Below are positions 20,826 through 21,712 of a stretch of DNA of 21,712 bases, piece after piece. This DNA comes from a virus, in IMG/VR virus record IMGVR_UViG_3300007345_000331, positions 1-21,712 of that record. One strand, given 5' to 3'. The notes under the pieces are model-generated. The model searched no databases. It was not told where the DNA came from and saw nothing but the letters and a program-made list of their open reading frames with translations. The translations under genes and the position numbers were made by a program. How positions within the stretch are numbered: position 1 is the stretch's first letter; the number at the start of each line of letters is the position of its first letter.

Positions 20826-21242
20826 TACGTGCAGTTCTTCGCACATGAACGTGTCTTTGACCTCTCGCTCGAGGGTTTCCTCCTCCTCCCAGTCTTGCCC
20901 CCACGGGTCTTCGTTGGCCCTCTCCAGCGCTAGATCCTCGGCCTCCCGCATGGTGGACGCCTCGACGATGACCTCGGTCGTGAAGTGGACGAGACATTCC
21001 TGATTGACGCCCACCTTCCACTTGCGGACAGGCGGCCACTGCGGCTCCTTGTCCTCGTCCTGCTCAAGCGCTGAGCAGATCTCCCGTTGGCCTTGGATGG
21101 CCGCCGTGCAGATGCTGTGTGTTTGCGGCGTCAAGCCAATGCCCTTGGCCTCCTCGCAGATCTTGGCGAGCGTGTGCCAAGTATCGACCAACTGCTCTGC
21201 CATGCAGTCAAACTGTTCTTCGGTCAGGTCTTCGTAGTTCAT
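20823..21242 (-). CDS. Hypothetical protein, acidic
   Basis: 139 residues from ATG 21242, with CCAACCACAGGAG upstream. NYEDLTEEQFDCMAEQL, a helical middle, then a strand-helix part (NQECLVHFTTEVIVEASTMREAEDLAL) and an acidic end (WEEEETLEREVKDTF). The TTEVIVEASTMREAEDLAL segment again follows the strand-then-helix plan of the proteins at 19750 and 16270. Unknown function. Confidence 0.6.
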   Translation of the reverse strand: MNYEDLTEEQFDCMAEQLVDTWHTLAKICEEAKGIGLTPQTHSICTAAIQGQREICSALEQDEDKEPQWPPVRKWKVGVNQECLVHFTTEVIVEASTMREAEDLALERANEDPWGQDWEEEETLEREVKDTFMCEELHV

Positions 21243-21279
21243 GTTTTTCTCCTGTGGTTGGTGGTGGAGCGTCTGCTCC

Positions 21280-21303
21280 AAAAGGCCCGCCACTCGGGCG
21301 GGC
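21280..21303 (-). terminator. Probable weak terminator
   Basis: On the minus strand GCCCGCC (21303-21297) pairs with GGCGGGC (21291-21285), followed by GC-rich CC-TTTT (four T). A small second hairpin (GGAGC/GCTCC) follows. It sits 38 nt before the next ATG, too close for a separate promoter, so it may attenuate rather than end transcription. Confidence 0.5.
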
Positions 21304-21328
21304 AAGTTGGAGAAGACTGGTTGGTTGG

Positions 21329-21712
21329 TTAGTGCTTGCCGTAGCTCACGTTGGGCACGGACTTGTCCCAGCACGCACGGCAGTCGCCGCAGTAGCCGTA
21401 CTTGCGGCCCTTGCCTCGTCGGGTGGTGAGGTACTCATCCAGCGACACGACCTCGTAACTGCCGTCATCGTGCAGCCGGGTGCGGTAGGCCCCGCACTCC
21501 TTGCCGTGTGCCGTGCCGCCCTTGTAGACGGGGGTGTGAACCGTGCTGGTGGTGGCGTGGCTGGCGATTGGCCCGTCGTCGATCATCGTGCTGCTGATGC
21601 GGATGGTCAGGTTGTCAGGCTCGGGGCCGTGCAACTCACGGCACTCCTTCACGATCTTGGCCTCCCGTGTGGGCAGCCAGTGCTTGATCTCCGGCGTCAT
21701 GCGCGCCACCCG
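21329..21712 (-). CDS. Cys-containing hypothetical protein (5' end may lie outside window)
   Basis: The frame is open to the window edge. ATG 21700 gives about 123 residues but has no clear RBS, so the gene may start upstream. It has ECRELHG, then GKECGAYRTRL and a C-terminal YCGDCRACWDKSV (CxxCxxC), suggesting metal binding. Its stop is followed by TAACCAACCAACC, the first half of a class A junction, then the terminator at 21280. Not recognised. Confidence 0.55.
   Translation of the reverse strand, partial: RVARMTPEIKHWLPTREAKIVKECRELHGPEPDNLTIRISSTMIDDGPIASHATTSTVHTPVYKGGTAHGKECGAYRTRLHDDGSYEVVSLDEYLTTRRGKGRKYGYCGDCRACWDKSVPNVSYGKH

Overview
The window looks like part of a temperate tailed bacteriophage or prophage (possibly a phage-plasmid) from a GC-rich Gram-negative host, perhaps an alphaproteobacterium. 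The phage call rests on the end of a very long virion-type polyvalent protein, a nested inner/outer spanin pair, a phage recombination module, a primase-helicase, two tyrosine integrases and many small overlapping genes. The spanins imply an outer membrane. The host group is an inference from base composition and gene style only. I saw no rRNA, tRNA, IS element or CRISPR array.

Layout. (1) 1-3231, plus strand: 3' end of a polyvalent virion protein, then overlapping spanin genes. (2) 5515-3228, minus strand: a tightly overlapped recombination operon with a Sak4-like ATPase, an SSB-like protein with an acidic tail, a Cas4-like PD-(D/E)XK nuclease and a DUF3310 protein. (3) 5592-7800, plus: a small HTH repressor and a primase-polymerase/helicase, divergent from (2) across a shared operator. 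(4) 7801-8399: a gene-free region full of hairpins, including an inverted element pair with a compensatory base change, a TA run and a nested dyad; it is a candidate replication origin or structured RNA. (5) 8400-11320, plus: HTH/zinc protein, Holliday-junction-resolvase-like nuclease, a secreted Rap1a/Tai-like protein, small proteins and a P5-like protein. (6) 11314-15577: integrase A on plus, then integrase B, a LuxR-type HTH protein and small genes on minus. (7) 21712-15583, minus: a long run of small accessory genes with an ArdC-like antirestriction protein, XRE and MarR-type regulators and unrecognised proteins.

Three patterns tie the window together. First, a roughly 30-bp operator-like motif, arm GTGTYAA and centre GTAC, recurs at promoter positions before the recombination operon, the HTH/zinc gene, the ArdC gene and the lysogeny genes, which suggests one phage regulon. 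Second, five consecutive-type junctions in the accessory run are nearly the same 26-27 nt, starting with the upstream stop codon and ending at the next ATG (core CCAACCACACAGGAG). Third, four junctions just downstream carry a different shared sequence, GGAGGCAGCGTGATG, which encodes the last residues of one gene, its stop, and the RBS and start of the next. The junction repeats resemble the start-associated sequences described in some mycobacteriophages and could act as recombination seams for swapping gene cassettes.

All functions are assigned by reading motifs; no database search was run.
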